Of a stretch of DNA of 64,000 nt, positions 63,714 to 64,000 are shown in pieces. Origin of the DNA: Mycoemilia scoparia (lineage: Eukaryota; Kickxellomycota; Kickxellomycetes; Kickxellales; Kickxellaceae); the NCBI GenBank assembly GCA_027575805.1, contig JANBPU010000032.1, positions 58,238-122,237 of the forward strand, given 5' to 3'. How positions within the stretch are numbered: the first letter of the stretch is position 1; each line of letters begins with the position of its first letter. The position numbers and the translations under genes are program-made. The notes under the pieces were generated by a model. The model was not told where the DNA came from. It made no database searches and saw nothing but the letters and a program-made list of their open reading frames with translations.

Positions 63714-63908
63714 TTAATATTCAATCGTTTGAAATTGCCTTGTAATTTATAAAACAAATAGCAAGAGACACATAAATTTAGATAAATGCGATAAAGTGAC
63801 TTTGAAAAAATAAAAGCTGACCTTGAACTCATTACAAGCCTTAAAGATCAAGTCCTGAAAAATTGATTAAATCTATCGGTTCTTTTCTGGTTAGGAAAAT
63901 TAAAAACC

Positions 63909-63913
63909 AAAAA
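63909..63913 (-). terminator. Pol III terminator of 5S rRNA
   Basis: Five T residues on the minus strand directly after the 5S 3' end. Confidence 0.7.
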
Positions 63914-63915
63914 GG

Positions 63916-64000
63916 AAACTGCGACACCAGGTGTTCCCGCTTGGTCCCCCACAGCAGTACTCTCCTGGCCATAACGTGCTTGGTTACGGTGATCGGACGG
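63916..64000 (-). rRNA. 5S rRNA, 3' part (truncated by window edge)
   Basis: Read on the minus strand, CCGTCCGATCACCGTAACCA begins the Pol III internal control region, followed by AAGCACG, GGCCAGGAGAGTACTGCTG, GGGGGACCAAGCGGGAAC and the 3' stem GGTGTCGCAG, all aligned with eukaryotic 5S rRNA. A Pol III T-run (TTTTT, 63909-63913) terminates it. About 35 nt of the 5' end lie outside the window. A 5S gene next to a protein gene indicates 5S copies dispersed outside, or beyond, the rDNA array. Confidence 0.9.

Noticed and set aside
1..64000. CRISPR array, prophage or bacterial operon
   Set aside because: No regularly spaced direct repeats, no clustered intronless operons; spliceosomal introns throughout.

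Overview
Kind of sequence. This is a nuclear segment of a compact, intron-rich fungal genome. I modelled about 30 protein genes with roughly 68 short introns (mostly 55-110 nt, GTAAG-like donors, (T)TAG acceptors). Intergenic DNA is AT-rich and coding DNA is richer in G+C. Gene content is fungal/opisthokont: EXO84, a KRE2/MNT1-type mannosyltransferase, HPC2/ubinuclein, NBS1, PSF3, COQ7, TRM11, PA2G4. An early-diverging fungus fits best; I cannot fix the phylum from this window.

Layout. 1-179: 5' part and promoter of a U3 snoRNA copy (minus strand, cut by the window edge). 1.2-6.3 kb: a disordered hypothetical protein and a gene-poor stretch. 6.4-14.2 kb: DRG2 GTPase, FCP1-domain protein, MFS transporter, SANT-domain protein. 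14.4-19.9 kb: two paralogous zinc-free MDR oxidoreductases flanking a small secreted Gly/Leu-rich peptide gene inside a repeat-dense region. 20.5-26.3 kb: MZM1/LYRM7, an unknown protein, a complete U3 snoRNA, NBS1, a ZNF706-like zinc-finger protein. 26.9-37 kb: histidine phosphatase, polyQ-tailed membrane protein, HPC2/ubinuclein. 37.5-41.1 kb: two tandem scramblase paralogues, one with a mitochondrial presequence. 41.5-48 kb: EXO84, GT15 mannosyltransferase, secreted acidic protein. 49.5-55.8 kb: NmrA-like protein, secreted beta-carbonic anhydrase, COQ7, PSMG3-like chaperone. 56.1-64 kb: acidic nuclear protein, PA2G4/EBP1, YPI1 (PP1 inhibitor-3), PSF3, TRM11, and a partial 5S rRNA gene at the right edge.

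What stands out. (i) Two nearly identical divergent U3 snoRNA copies explain a 179-bp inverted repeat spanning 23 kb. (ii) Three families of short palindromic or TIR-like non-autonomous repeats (called A, B, C here) are scattered through intergenic DNA and introns, with one clear nested insertion and one A/B fusion. (iii) Four introns appear to use GC-AG splice sites, two of them essentially forced by reading frame and family conservation; 4 of about 68 is unusually high. (iv) A perfect 24-bp in-frame tandem duplication lies inside PA2G4. (v) A predicted secreted, Kex2-processed cationic peptide sits between duplicated oxidoreductase genes. I saw no CRISPR array, prophage, intact transposase gene or tRNA gene.
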